52,204 bases of DNA from Micropruina sp. Lineage in GTDB: Bacteria > Actinomycetota > Actinomycetes > Propionibacteriales > Propionibacteriaceae. The position numbers were made by a program, and so were the translations under genes. Of the stretch, positions 8,278-15,694 are shown one piece after another (the stretch's first letter is position 1; every line of letters starts with the position of its first letter). The stretch covers positions 1 through 52,204 of the forward strand of contig JADJTO010000008.1 in NCBI GenBank assembly GCA_016711105.1, given 5' to 3'. Under the pieces are notes generated by a model. That model was given only the letters and a program-made list of their open reading frames with translations, was not told the origin of the DNA and did no database searches.

Positions 8278-8897
8278 TCACGCAGCGTCTGGCAGAGGCC
8301 CCTCTTCGCGAAGTCGCGGCGGGGTGAAGCCCTCGGGGTGGATTCCGCGCTTGTCGGCGTAGAAGTCGCGGATTCGGTCCATGTCGGCGGACACGTCGCC
8401 GCTCAGGCGGAAAGTGGGACCCAAGCCGGCGGTGCGGGTTGCCGAGTCGACAAACCCCAGCACCAGCGGCAGGTCGGCATCCCGGGCGATGCGATAGAAG
8501 CCCGACTTCCAGAGCTTGCCGCGATGTCGGGTGCCCTCGGGGGTGACCACCAGGATGAGCCGTTGCCCAGCCCGCACCCGCGCCACGATCTCCTCGACCA
8601 GCCTGCCGGGATGGGCCCGATTGACCGGAATCCCGCCGAGGGCCCGCATCAGCCACCCAAGGGAGCCTTGAAAAGAGTGCTCCCGAGCCACTTGGGCGAC
8701 AATCCGTGGCGCCAGCAGATCGCCAGCATGAACGCGAAGTCCCAATTCGAGGTGTGCGGGGCTCCGATCAACACGGCGGAGCCCTCGGAAGGCGGCGGCT
8801 CGGAACGCAGGCGGTAGCGCGACAAAGCCCAGTAGGCGCGAGCGAGAAGCGGCCGCACAATCATGACCCCAACGTAGGCCGGAAGGGCCGTAGCCAC
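8278..8897 (-). pseudogene. PlsC-like acyltransferase, one frameshift
   Basis: A small lysophospholipid acyltransferase-family protein of about 205 residues that would transfer acyl groups to a glycerolipid at the membrane. The N-terminal part has the HTSNWDF motif (H-x4-D catalytic pair); the C-terminal part has GGIPVNR and the TPEGTR block. The parts are in different frames. Adding one base near 8655-8658 gives FKAPLGGLMRALGGIPVNR, continuous with the family. All motifs remain, so sequencing error is the simplest reading. Confidence 0.75.
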
Positions 8898-8984
8898 AAC
8901 GAGAGCACGACTACCAAGTCCTCCCGCACGGCAGTCTTATCGGGGTGTAAGCGGCCAGGGCGGCGGTCGGGCACCGCGCAGCGG

Positions 8985-9125
8985 ACGAACCCGTGGTGGA
9001 AGGTCCTCCCGGTCTGGGCGACGCCGGGGTTCCTACGGCTGATCCGAGAGCCGGGGACCGTCTTCTTCAGCCTGGCACTCCCCCTCGTCATCAAGGGAGC
9101 AACGACGACATCTGGAAAGGCGGCG
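8985..9125 (+). pseudogene. Possible ABC-2 permease N-terminal fragment
   Basis: In one plus-strand frame this stretch encodes FLRLIREPGTVFFSLALPLV, which resembles the cytoplasmic-to-first-helix segment of ABC-2 type permeases. No start codon, later helices or partner ATPase are present. I regard it as a leftover fragment between the acyltransferase and lacI genes. It could be a chance similarity. Confidence 0.3.
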
Positions 9126-9143
9126 AGACCCTGGCAAGGGCAC

Positions 9144-10178
9144 TCAAGGTGCACGTTGTCCGGCGCGAGCCAACCTTGGACGGTATCGACCGGTGGAATC
9201 TCTGACCACAAGCTCGGGCTGGATCGTGATCTCGGTATGCGGGACTGGGCGGCCGGCGATGTCATCGATGAGGGCTTCGACGGTCGTTTGAGCGATCGTG
9301 TCCACGGGTTGCCTGATGGTGGTGAGCGGCGGATCGGTGTAGGCAGTGAGAAGCGAACCGTCGTAACCGATGATCGAGAAGTCGTCGGGCACGTGTAGCC
9401 CGAGTTCTCGGGCGCCCCGGACTGCGCCGAGGGCGATGAAGTCGGAGGCGCAGACGATGCCGGTCGCCCCCTGTCCGATGAGAGTCTTGGCCGCTGCTCG
9501 TCCGCTTTCGACGGTGTAGCCACCGACATGCACAGCGTGGGGCTCGTTCGGCAGGTGGCGTGCGTGAGCTGCGCGAAACCCGTCGATCTTGCCTGCCGAG
9601 GGCAGATAGCGTTCGGGGCCGACGGCCAGGCCGATGTTCGTGTGACCGAGGTCGGCCAGGTGTCGAACGCCGAGCTCCATGGCCACGCTGTCGTCGGTGG
9701 ACACGAAGATTGCGTCCAGTTCCGCGGCATATCCGTTGATGAAGGCCAGCGGCATCCCCGACGTGATCAACTCTTGGTATTGCTCAGTTTCGGCGGTGGT
9801 GTCGGAGTGAATGCCCGAGACAAAGATGATGCCGGCCACTCCGTGGCTACTCAGCATGTCGATATAGGCGCGCTCGCCCGATATGCCCGGGTTGCGTGTG
9901 CACAGCAAGTGGTTGTAGCCGTGGTGCGCGAGGGCTATCTCGATGGCCTCAGCCAGCGCCGGGAAGATCGGGTTGCGTAGCTCGGGTACGAGGACGCCGA
10001 TCAGCCCGGTAGCGCGTCCGCGCAACGTGACAGGACGTTCGTAGCCGAGCACGTCGATGGCCGTGAGAACGCTGCGGCGAGCCTGCTCGGAGACACCCAC
10101 GCGGCCGTTGAGGACCCGCGACACGGTGGCCGTGCTGACGCCTGCTTGTCGCGCGATGTCGTCGAGCCGGATGGTCAC
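9144..10178 (-). CDS. LacI-family transcriptional regulator (maltose/starch type)
   Basis: A 344-residue LacI/GalR repressor. The N-terminal helix-turn-helix reads RLDDIARQAGVSTATVSRVL at residues 4-23. The periplasmic-binding-like domain follows, with LIGVLVPELRNPIF, GIVCASDFIALGAVR and DDFSIIGYDGS, ending in the usual PPLTTIRQP segment. The start is GTG 10178, placing the helix-turn-helix at the extreme N-terminus as in the family. It is divergent from the secreted pullulanase; TGCA-repeat sites lie between them. I infer it represses the pullulanase until a malto-oligosaccharide signal arrives. Confidence 0.9.
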   Translation of the reverse strand: MTIRLDDIARQAGVSTATVSRVLNGRVGVSEQARRSVLTAIDVLGYERPVTLRGRATGLIGVLVPELRNPIFPALAEAIEIALAHHGYNHLLCTRNPGISGERAYIDMLSSHGVAGIIFVSGIHSDTTAETEQYQELITSGMPLAFINGYAAELDAIFVSTDDSVAMELGVRHLADLGHTNIGLAVGPERYLPSAGKIDGFRAAHARHLPNEPHAVHVGGYTVESGRAAAKTLIGQGATGIVCASDFIALGAVRGARELGLHVPDDFSIIGYDGSLLTAYTDPPLTTIRQPVDTIAQTTVEALIDDIAGRPVPHTEITIQPELVVRDSTGRYRPRLARAGQRAP

Positions 10179-10221
10179 ACGCTGATTGTAGAGACCTAAC
10201 CCTGAAAGGGCACGACAATCT

Positions 10222-10258
10222 ATTGCAGAGAGCTTGCAGTGAGTGCAGGATATTGCAA
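10222..10258. promoter_or_regulatory. Phased TTGCAG repeats, likely LacI/MalR-type operator
   Basis: Four copies of (T)TGCA(G) begin at 10224 (ATTGCAG), 10235 (CTTGCAG), 10244 (GTGCAG) and 10254 (ATTGCAA). Spacings are 11, 9 and 10 bases, so they lie on about one face of the helix. From memory, CTTGCAG-type direct repeats occur at Streptomyces amylase and maltose promoters controlled by the LacI-family regulator MalR/Reg1. Position between lacI and the pullulanase gene fits control of one or both. Confidence 0.6.
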
Positions 10259-10334
10259 CAGGAGCGCAACGACGCCTCGAATTACCCCAGCCCAACGACG
10301 CCTGCAGCGCCACGGGCCAATCGAAGGAGTGGCA

Positions 10335-13300
10335 ATGAAGCCCATAGGAATGAGGCGGCGCATCCGGACGCTGCTCGTCGCCGTGGCAGTCGGCGGGGTG
10401 GTCGCAACCACGATCGCCACCCAGCCAGCGGCCGCCGATCACACAACCCTGCCGGCGACGGTGACCCTCGTCGGGTCCCTGCAGTCTGAGCTGGGGTGCC
10501 CCGGGGACTGGCAGCCAGAGTGCGACGCGACCCATCTCGAACCGGTCGCGGGTCAGCCCGGAGTCTTCCGGGGCGCCTTCACCGTGCCGGCCGGCTCCTT
10601 CGAGTACAAGGTTGCGCTGAACGAGGGCTGGGGCGAGAACTACGGGGCGGGCGGAGCTCAAGACGGAGCGAACCTCCCGATCAACGGTTCGGGTGGCACT
10701 GTCACCTTCACCTACGACCACAGCACCCATCTCGTCAGCGACGACCTCCCCACATCGGTGACATCTCAACGAGCGGCGCACTGGGTGCGCCGCGATCTGA
10801 TCGCCTGGGACCTGCCTGCCGAACGGACGGGCTTCAGCTACCGGCTCTACTGGTCGAAGGACGGCGGCCTGGCCAACGACAACGGCACCATCACCGGTGG
10901 CTCTTCGGCGGCACTCGAGCTGACCAGTTCCGATCTTCCGGCCTCGGTGAAGGCTCGTTTTCCACACCTGAGCGCGTATGAGGTCCTGCAGGTTCCCGAC
11001 AGCCTGATCGGCAGCGTTCCGTCGATTCTGCTGGGGCAGGTGGCGGTGGCTGCGCTCGACTCGACCGGCGAGGTGGTCGCAGCCACCGGGCTGCAGCTGC
11101 CCGGCGTCCTCGATGACATCTATCGCGGCGCTCAGACGCGTCACCTTGGTCCGACCTGGCGCAAAGGCCGGCCGACGCTGTCGGTCTGGGCACCCACGGC
11201 GCACGACGTTGCCCTGCTGTTGGACGAGCCCGGGACGTCGCCCCAGCGTCGGGTGCCGATGACGCGCAGCGCCGATGGGGTGTGGAGTGTCAAGGGGGCC
11301 GCGGCGTGGCGCGAGGCGAGCTACCTGTTCGAGGTCACGGTCTTTGCCTCCTCAATCGAATCGGTGGTGGTCAATCAGGTGACCGATCCGTACTCGGTGG
11401 CGCTGACGACGAACTCCGAGCGGTCGGTGCTGGTCGACCTGGCCGATTCGACCCTGACGCCGGACGGTTGGCGCACGTTGGTGAAGCCGGCGCTGCCGAA
11501 GCCGGAGTACTCGACGATCTATGAGTTGCATGTTCGCGACTTCTCCATCGGCGACGACACCGTCGCGGCCGCGCATCGCGGCACCTATCTCGCCTTCGCC
11601 GACAGCGACAGCGACGGGATGCGCCACCTGGGTGACCTCGCTCAAGCGGGCTTGAACACAGTGCATCTGCTCCCGGTCAATGACATCGCCTCGATCGAGG
11701 AGCGCCGATCCGCACAAGCTACCCCGGCGTGCGACCTACCGGCCCTGCCGCCCGACAGTGAGGAACAACAGGCCTGCGTGGCGGCCATCGCCGGCCGGGA
11801 CGGCTTCAACTGGGGCTATGACCCGCTGCACTACACCACCCCTGAGGGCTCCTACGCCACCGACCCGGAGGGGGCATCGCGCACGCGAGAGTTCCGCCGC
11901 ATGGTGCAGGGGCTGAACGGCGCCGGCCTACGGGTTGTGATAGACGTGGTCTACAACCACACCCCAACCGCCGGGCAGGATCCCAAGTCGGTTCTCGACC
12001 GGGTGGTTCCGGGCTACTACCAGCGACTCAACCCCACCTCGGGAGCGGTCGAAACCTCCAGCTGCTGCCAGAACACCGCGACCGAGCACGCGATGATGGA
12101 AAAGCTGATGATCGACTCGGTTCTGACCTGGGCCAAGGAGTACAAGCTGGACGGGTTCCGATTCGATCTGATGGGCCATCAGCCGAAGGCGGCGATGCAG
12201 AAACTTCGGCGCGCGGTCGACAAGCTCCCGCTGGCCAAGGACGGCGTGGATGGCAAGAAGATCTACCTCTACGGGGAGGGCTGGAACTTCGGCGAAGTGG
12301 CCAACAACGCCCGTTTCGTTCAGGCCACCCAGCTCGAGCTGGCGGGCACCGGCATCGGCAGCTTCAACGACCGGCTCCGTGATGCCGTTCGCGGCGGCGG
12401 TCCCTTCGATGACGATCCCCGCAGGCAAGGCTTCGCCAGCGGTCTCTACACCGACCCGAACGCCGCCCTGGTCAACGGGACGGAAGCCGAGCAGAAGGCT
12501 GCGCTGCTGCTCGCCCAGGACCGGATCAAGGTCGGGCTGACCGGCAATCTGCGCGACTACCGCTTCGTCGACCGCACCGGGGCGACCGTCCGCGGTGCCG
12601 ATGTGGACTACAACGGCCAACCCACGGGCTACACGACCGATCCTCAAGAGGTGATCAACTACGTCGAGGCGCACGACAACGAGACGCTCTATGACGCCTT
12701 GGCATTCAAGCTGCCGGCCAGCACCACCATGGCGGACCGGATCCGGATGCAGACACTGGCCCTGTCCACCACCGCGCTCGGCCAGGGAATCTCGTTCTGG
12801 CACGCCGGCGGGGAGATCCTGCGCAGCAAGTCACTCGATCGCAACAGCTACGACTCCGGCGACTGGTTCAACGTGCTGGACTACACCTACCAGACCAACG
12901 GTTTTGGTCGAGGGCTGCCTCCGAGGACCGACAACGAGGCGAAGTGGCCGTACATGCGTCCGCTCCTGGCCGATCCCGCCCTGAAGCCCGACGAGGCAGA
13001 CATTCGCGCCGCGAAAGAGCAGGCGAGCGTGCTGCTGGCGATTCGTGAGAGCTCAGCACTGTTCCATCTGAGCACCCAGGACCTCGTCCAGCAGAAGGTT
13101 TCGTTCCCGATCGCGGGACCGGATCAGACGCCCGGCGTGATCGTCATGCGCATCGACGACACGGTCGGACCGAATATCGACCGCGCCCTCAGGGGGCTCG
13201 TCGTGGTGTTCAATGCCTCGGACGAAGCCACGACGCAAACGCTGCCGGCCACGGTGGGCAACACCTTCGAGCTCCATCCGGCGCAAGCCGACGGAGCGGA

Positions 13301-13388
13301 CCCGGTCGTCAAGACCGCGGCCCACAACGGCGCGCTCGGAGAGTTCAACGTCCCAGCGCGGACGGTCGCGGTGTTCGTCCAGCCGTAA
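10335..13388 (+). CDS. pulA: Secreted type I pullulanase (GH13)
   Basis: A 1017-residue exported alpha-1,6-glucan debranching enzyme. A basic and hydrophobic signal peptide ends near AAAD (residues about 30-35), followed by N-terminal beta-sandwich starch-binding-like domains. The pullulanase signature FNWGYDP is at 491-497. The four GH13 regions follow: DVVYNH (537-542), FRFDLMG with nucleophile Asp611, YGEGW with acid/base Glu648, and HDN with transition-state Asp781. A C-terminal all-beta domain ends the protein. ATG 10335 is preceded by GGAG at a suitable distance. No cell-wall anchor is seen. A strong hairpin terminator follows. Confidence 0.95.
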   Translation: MKPIGMRRRIRTLLVAVAVGGVVATTIATQPAAADHTTLPATVTLVGSLQSELGCPGDWQPECDATHLEPVAGQPGVFRGAFTVPAGSFEYKVALNEGWGENYGAGGAQDGANLPINGSGGTVTFTYDHSTHLVSDDLPTSVTSQRAAHWVRRDLIAWDLPAERTGFSYRLYWSKDGGLANDNGTITGGSSAALELTSSDLPASVKARFPHLSAYEVLQVPDSLIGSVPSILLGQVAVAALDSTGEVVAATGLQLPGVLDDIYRGAQTRHLGPTWRKGRPTLSVWAPTAHDVALLLDEPGTSPQRRVPMTRSADGVWSVKGAAAWREASYLFEVTVFASSIESVVVNQVTDPYSVALTTNSERSVLVDLADSTLTPDGWRTLVKPALPKPEYSTIYELHVRDFSIGDDTVAAAHRGTYLAFADSDSDGMRHLGDLAQAGLNTVHLLPVNDIASIEERRSAQATPACDLPALPPDSEEQQACVAAIAGRDGFNWGYDPLHYTTPEGSYATDPEGASRTREFRRMVQGLNGAGLRVVIDVVYNHTPTAGQDPKSVLDRVVPGYYQRLNPTSGAVETSSCCQNTATEHAMMEKLMIDSVLTWAKEYKLDGFRFDLMGHQPKAAMQKLRRAVDKLPLAKDGVDGKKIYLYGEGWNFGEVANNARFVQATQLELAGTGIGSFNDRLRDAVRGGGPFDDDPRRQGFASGLYTDPNAALVNGTEAEQKAALLLAQDRIKVGLTGNLRDYRFVDRTGATVRGADVDYNGQPTGYTTDPQEVINYVEAHDNETLYDALAFKLPASTTMADRIRMQTLALSTTALGQGISFWHAGGEILRSKSLDRNSYDSGDWFNVLDYTYQTNGFGRGLPPRTDNEAKWPYMRPLLADPALKPDEADIRAAKEQASVLLAIRESSALFHLSTQDLVQQKVSFPIAGPDQTPGVIVMRIDDTVGPNIDRALRGLVVVFNASDEATTQTLPATVGNTFELHPAQADGADPVVKTAAHNGALGEFNVPARTVAVFVQP

Positions 13389-13397
13389 CCACCTGCC

Positions 13398-13433
13398 GAA
13401 GCGGGGTGTCTGGCAAACCAGGCGCCCCGCTTC
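13398..13433 (+). terminator. Hairpin terminator after the pullulanase gene
   Basis: A 16-bp stem (GAAGCGGGGTGTCTGG against CCAGGCGCCCCGCTTC, two G-U pairs) closes on a CAAA loop, starting 10 bases after the pullulanase stop. There is no T-tract, as is common for high-GC actinobacterial terminators. Confidence 0.75.
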
Positions 13434-13581
13434 TGCGATGCCGGTTGGACGTCGGCACCGGGTGGGTGTCCCAGTCAATGAGTTGACCAGGGCCTTTACC
13501 CAACCCCCGGCGGGCCGGTGTACGTCAAAGGTTCCGAAAAACGTACAGATGGACACCGAGGCGGATGCGGCGTCGGGCGGC

Positions 13582-14535
13582 TCAGGAAGACTTCGGTGTC
13601 TCGTGAACGTTGGTGATCCCGTGCCGGTAAATGGCGTCGGAGTCTGTCAGGCTGTCGATCCGCTCGGCGAAGCTGAACCGCCGATCCTTGGGCAGGAAGG
13701 TCGCAAGGTTCATAAAGGCCCAGTGCATCGACTTTGGGTGCACGTCCTTCAGGCGACTACTGAAGAGACGAGGCTTCTTGGCGCTGTCTGACGTGGGTCG
13801 CATCCACAGACGGGCGTGGTGGGCCACCGAGTTGCGCAGGTAGGCCAGCGACTTGACCTGGGTCTCGAAGACCCGGGCGCTGATCTCCAGGTCCTTCGCG
13901 ACGGCCTTCCAGACAGGCGAGTCGGTGCTCTTGTCGCAGTTCATGACGAACTGGCCCAGCAGTCCGAGGCTGAAACTGTCCACCACGGCCCACAAAGGGA
14001 GGTCGGCGGCGAGGTCGAGGCACGTGTTGTGGCACGCGGCTTCGTACCGACGCGGCTTGGTCAGCGACTTCGATGTGGCAGCATCCTGGAGGCACGCATC
14101 GACGTAGGGCTCGTCGTGACGGTAGATGTGGAGCAGGATGCCCGCCACCAGACGATTCGGGCTGTCGCTGTCAGTGGCTCGGTACTGAGTGGTCTGAAGG
14201 TACGAGTCGGCTGGGGCGAACTTCGCGCAGTAGCGCTCGACGGCGGCTGCGCGCAGCCGCCACTCGGCGGTCCGCAAACCCTCGTGCACTAGGGCTGAGA
14301 CCTTGCCATCCAAGTCGATCACCCGGAACACGTCGTCGGGTGACTTGCGCGACACCTGAACCTGTCGCCGACCCACAAGCGCGCGGTAGTTGCGGGCGTA
14401 GCCGAGGAAGTAGTGGAAGTTGAGCCGGGAGAGTTGCTCAGCGTGCTCGTGGGTGACGGAACCTCGCTCGAAGTAGTCCCGGTTGTACAGATAGTCCACC
14501 CGCTGATCGACGGTGAGGAAGGGGGGAATCTGCAC
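13582..14535 (-). CDS. Abi_2-family abortive-infection protein with HEPN motif
   Basis: A 317-residue protein resembling the Abi_2 (AbiD/AbiF-like) family. Matching landmarks are the N-terminal QLSRLNFHYFLGYARNYR, a central LRTAEWRLRAAAVERY helix, the PLWAVVDSFSLGLLGQF segment and the LAYLRNSVAHHARLW helix. R234-N-S-V-A-H239 in the last fits the HEPN RNase signature R-x4-6-H. Family members are phage-defence toxins thought to cleave RNA when triggered. The start is GTG 14535, directly after a cluster of hairpins (14543-14624). It stands alone near tRNA-Ala. Family assignment is by remembered motifs; activity is inferred. Confidence 0.7.
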   Translation of the reverse strand: MQIPPFLTVDQRVDYLYNRDYFERGSVTHEHAEQLSRLNFHYFLGYARNYRALVGRRQVQVSRKSPDDVFRVIDLDGKVSALVHEGLRTAEWRLRAAAVERYCAKFAPADSYLQTTQYRATDSDSPNRLVAGILLHIYRHDEPYVDACLQDAATSKSLTKPRRYEAACHNTCLDLAADLPLWAVVDSFSLGLLGQFVMNCDKSTDSPVWKAVAKDLEISARVFETQVKSLAYLRNSVAHHARLWMRPTSDSAKKPRLFSSRLKDVHPKSMHWAFMNLATFLPKDRRFSFAERIDSLTDSDAIYRHGITNVHETPKSS

Positions 14536-14542
14536 GTAGGGG

Positions 14543-14624
14543 CCTCAAGAATAGAGGACCCCCGCAGTGCGCATCACCGCTGATGCGATGAGAGGCGGCG
14601 GGGGGACTATTGGGAAGAACAATA
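14543..14624 (-). ncRNA. Candidate structured RNA / leader upstream of the Abi gene
   Basis: Read on the minus strand toward the Abi start, three hairpins stand in a row. First is TATTG/CAATA (14624-14608). Next is a nested element with an outer CCCCCGC/GCGGGGG stem (14604-14598 with 14565-14559) enclosing a perfect inner hairpin CGCATCA-GCGG-TGATGCG (14587-14570). Last is CCTC/GAGG (14557-14543), ending 8 bases before the GTG. The element could be an untranslated regulatory leader, an RNA antitoxin or guide for the HEPN protein, or a terminator for plus-strand transcription. No covariance evidence is available here. Confidence 0.45.
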
Positions 14625-14660
14625 CTCCGCGAGCGGGCGGCGATCAAGTCGCGGGACGGG

Positions 14661-15113
14661 TCATGTGCATGACGGTGCGCAAGTTGTACGAGCCACCTCA
14701 GTAGGCTGCTCTGACGGCTGAGCGAGGGACGTTGCTTGTCGTGGGAAGCAAACCGCCCTCCTTCCTCTCGGCACGCTACCCAAGGGCGGCACTGCCGGTT
14801 GGGCGACTCGGAACGCCACCCTGGTGGAGTCGGACGCCTGGAGTTTGGCAACCATCGGTCGCTGGGCTGCCGCGTCTGGCAGGGCTTCCGCACCATTCCC
14901 CCGGTTCGCTGTAGCTGGCAATACGTCAACCGACTTCAGCGCCAACGCTTCAAGCTGGTATGAGAACGCCCCTGAATATGCGCATCCGACCACGGTGGCG
15001 AAGGCGGCCATGATGAACGAAGCCATCATCTCCGCGCTGCGACGACTCCATCGTTCGTGTATCGCATGGGCCTTGCTGAGTCCTTGCGAAACCCTGTCTG
15101 ACCAAGGTTTCAC
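14661..15113 (-). CDS. Hypothetical small membrane protein
   Basis: A possible 150-residue protein from GTG 15113, only 5 bases beyond the 3' end of tRNA-Ala. The first 30 residues are charged (HERWSRRSAEMM), followed by one hydrophobic segment (ASFIMAAFATVVGCAYSGAF, about 31-50) and an Ala/Pro-rich tail without clear domains. I recognise no family. Codon choice at the N-terminal part (AAA, TCA, GTT, CAA) is less GC-biased than neighbours, compatible with acquired DNA. It may be spurious; otherwise the 580-base stretch holds only the hairpin cluster near 14600. Confidence 0.3.
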   Translation of the reverse strand: MKPWSDRVSQGLSKAHAIHERWSRRSAEMMASFIMAAFATVVGCAYSGAFSYQLEALALKSVDVLPATANRGNGAEALPDAAAQRPMVAKLQASDSTRVAFRVAQPAVPPLGSVPRGRRAVCFPRQATSLAQPSEQPTEVARTTCAPSCT

Positions 15114-15117
15114 CGGG

Positions 15118-15190
15118 TGGAGCTAAGGGGACTCGAACCCCTAACCCCCTGCTTGCAAAGCAGGTGCGCTACCAATTGCGCCATAGCCCC
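15118..15190 (-). tRNA. tRNA-Ala (anticodon TGC)
   Basis: A 73-base cloverleaf on the minus strand. The acceptor stem GGGGCTA pairs with TAGCTCC and includes the G3-U70 wobble, the identity element of alanine tRNAs. The anticodon stem CCTGC/GCAGG encloses TTTGCAA, giving anticodon TGC; the T arm reads GGTTCGAGTCCCC-like. The discriminator is A and CCA is not encoded. Confidence 0.97.
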
Positions 15191-15274
15191 AAGGCCTCAC
15201 CATGGTACACATCGCGGCAACCGTCCGCGGACCCGGGATCGACCCGCCGGGGCGGGCCAACTACGCTGGAACGC

Positions 15275-15694
15275 ATGTGGTCCAAGCGCGAAGTGGTCAA
15301 CTACGCGCTGCAGCGACGAAATACGTTGGAGGCGCTGCGGCGACCTCAACGCACCGTTTCGCGGCAGGACGTCTGCGACGCCGACCCCCTGCTGGTCAGG
15401 TCGGCGCTGCATCACGGCGAGAAATCCGACGTCCCATGCCCCATCTGCAAGGCCAAACACACCCTGACCCTGAACTACGTGTTCGGCGAACAACTCGGCC
15501 AGTACTCCGGCCGGATCAAGTCCACCGCCGAACTCGAGCTGATGCAGAGCGAGTTCGGCGAGTTCAAGGTTTGTGTGGTTGAAGTCTGTACCGGTTGCGG
15601 CTGGAACCACATGATTGCTGCGTACCTGCTGGGGGACGGCGTCAAGCGTCGCCCGCCCCGGCGCCAACAAACGGTTGAGGACATTTATGGCTGA
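15275..15694 (+). CDS. DUF5318 family protein (Rv0049-like)
   Basis: A 139-residue conserved actinobacterial protein of unknown function. It contains two Cys pairs, CPIC near residue 54 and CTGC near 109, that could form a zinc ribbon, and a conserved VVNYALQRR start. ATG 15275 begins the conserved region. The stop overlaps the ATG of the penicillin-binding protein gene by 8 bases. The same order, DUF5318 then ponA1 then a GT87 mannosyltransferase, occurs in Mycobacterium tuberculosis (Rv0049-Rv0050-Rv0051), which suggests an envelope-related role. Confidence 0.8.
   Translation: MWSKREVVNYALQRRNTLEALRRPQRTVSRQDVCDADPLLVRSALHHGEKSDVPCPICKAKHTLTLNYVFGEQLGQYSGRIKSTAELELMQSEFGEFKVCVVEVCTGCGWNHMIAAYLLGDGVKRRPPRRQQTVEDIYG

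Noticed and set aside
10178..11204. A long N-terminal extension of the LacI frame
   Set aside because: The helix-turn-helix must be at the N-terminus and the extension overlaps the pullulanase gene antisense.
15117..15467. A frame starting MELRGLEPLTPCLQS
   Set aside because: This is the well-known false translation of a tRNA gene on the other strand; the tRNA-Ala explains it.
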